NCBI GenBank assembly: GCA_023213315.1
Contig: JAKCPI010009545.1
Coordinates: 124,001-188,000, forward strand
Source: Euborellia annulipes
Lineage: Eukaryota > Arthropoda > Insecta > Dermaptera > Anisolabididae
Direction of reading: 5' to 3'
Length of the DNA stretch: 64,000 bases
The notes beneath the pieces are model-generated. The model did no database searches, was not told where the DNA came from, and saw only the letters and a program-made list of their open reading frames with translations. This document shows positions 63,490 through 64,000 of the stretch, piece by piece (within the stretch, counting starts at the first letter, position 1; every line of letters begins with the position of its first letter). The position numbers and the translations under genes are program-made.

Positions 63490-64000
63490 AAATATATATA
63501 TAGATATAAACTTTGTAATAGAAAAAAAAAAAATAGTTTTATTTTGTAGAAAATATAATTTCAGAGATATTTCCAATATTATCATGTTTAATCGGATAAG
63601 CTGTGGATTAAGAATGTGTAGATGCAAAAAGACTCGGGTTTAAGTCGCCCCTACAATAAAAAATAATCAACATTGCAAAGTTTTTGATTAATTTGAATAT
63701 ATTATTCTTTTTTAAATTAATAGTCCAATTTTTAAAATAATTATATTGGGCAGAAACGAGCTTTAGAAAGAAACTTTTCGGATTTTCAAAAGTTTTTTTT
63801 TAATTTACTTTTGTCATGTGTCCGCAGTGTTGTCAAAGTTATGCATTTTTTTTTTTTTTTTGATAAATATTTTTGTATTTATATAATACTAGCCGCAATG
63901 TACGCTGAAGGCGATCAATTGCCCGCCTCCGCCCTTAAGTTTTGAACACACTATTTCTAAATCTCTTATATTTTTTACACTTGAAATAATCTGTACAGCT
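63490..64000. other. Right edge: no exon recognised
   Basis: AT-rich. A weak tRNA-like relic (GATAAGCTGTGGATTAAGAA, then GGGTTTAAGTCGCCCC) lies at about 63595-63655, and a T run at 63847-63861. The upstream Nrf exons must lie further right. Confidence 0.5.

Overview
The window is AT-rich animal DNA with long introns, GT/AG splice sites and a very high load of small repeats. No long uninterrupted gene is present. Coding sequence is seen only as short exons whose reading phases match across introns. The protein content (a CLIP-domain serine protease homologue and a NRF-6/Nrf-type acyltransferase) indicates an arthropod. The compact repeat-rich style fits a copepod such as a caligid sea louse, but that is inference and no marker here proves it.

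Layout. (1) About 3.46-36.84 kb, plus strand: the 3' part of a TMTC2-like transmembrane O-mannosyltransferase/TPR gene. Two exons encode typical TPR repeats. Three further exons, joined by matching phases, encode a basic, serine-rich tail that does not look like the C-terminus of other TMTC2 proteins. Its introns (14.7, 7.0, 0.66 and 9.9 kb) are filled with repeats. (2) About 37-51.4 kb: gene-poor and repeat-rich, with several DNA transposon relics and one doubtful two-exon small ORF at 44.5-44.9 kb. (3) 51.43-56.00 kb, minus strand: a complete eight-exon CLIP-domain serine protease homologue of about 388 residues. The catalytic serine is replaced by glycine, and one nucleotide is out of frame in exon 3. 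(4) 56-58.4 kb: intergenic, with a hammerhead-like inverted repeat. (5) 58.43-63.48 kb, minus strand: eleven exons of a Nrf-6-type gene (luminal NRF domain followed by an acyltransferase-3 membrane domain). Its 5' exons lie beyond the right edge.

Mobile DNA is the dominant content. Several insertions can be delimited exactly by target-site duplications: four hAT-type elements (16.2, 43.8, 48.9 and 50.3 kb, perfect 8-bp duplications), a fifth at 47.6 kb (7 of 8 bases), a piggyBac-type element with TTAA at 12.5 kb, a pogo-like element at 16.9 kb, and a retroposed 411-bp piece with a 13-bp duplication at 17.8 kb. A dispersed family ('family A') carries a strong internal hairpin and occurs more than a dozen times. 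Four foldback elements carry a tRNA-like sequence at their centre (15.9, 21.2, 37.3 and 42.5 kb); one lies inside another, larger foldback. These are the most unusual structures seen.

The three genes show no evident functional link and no shared regulation. No convincing functional RNA gene, CRISPR array or complete autonomous transposon was found.
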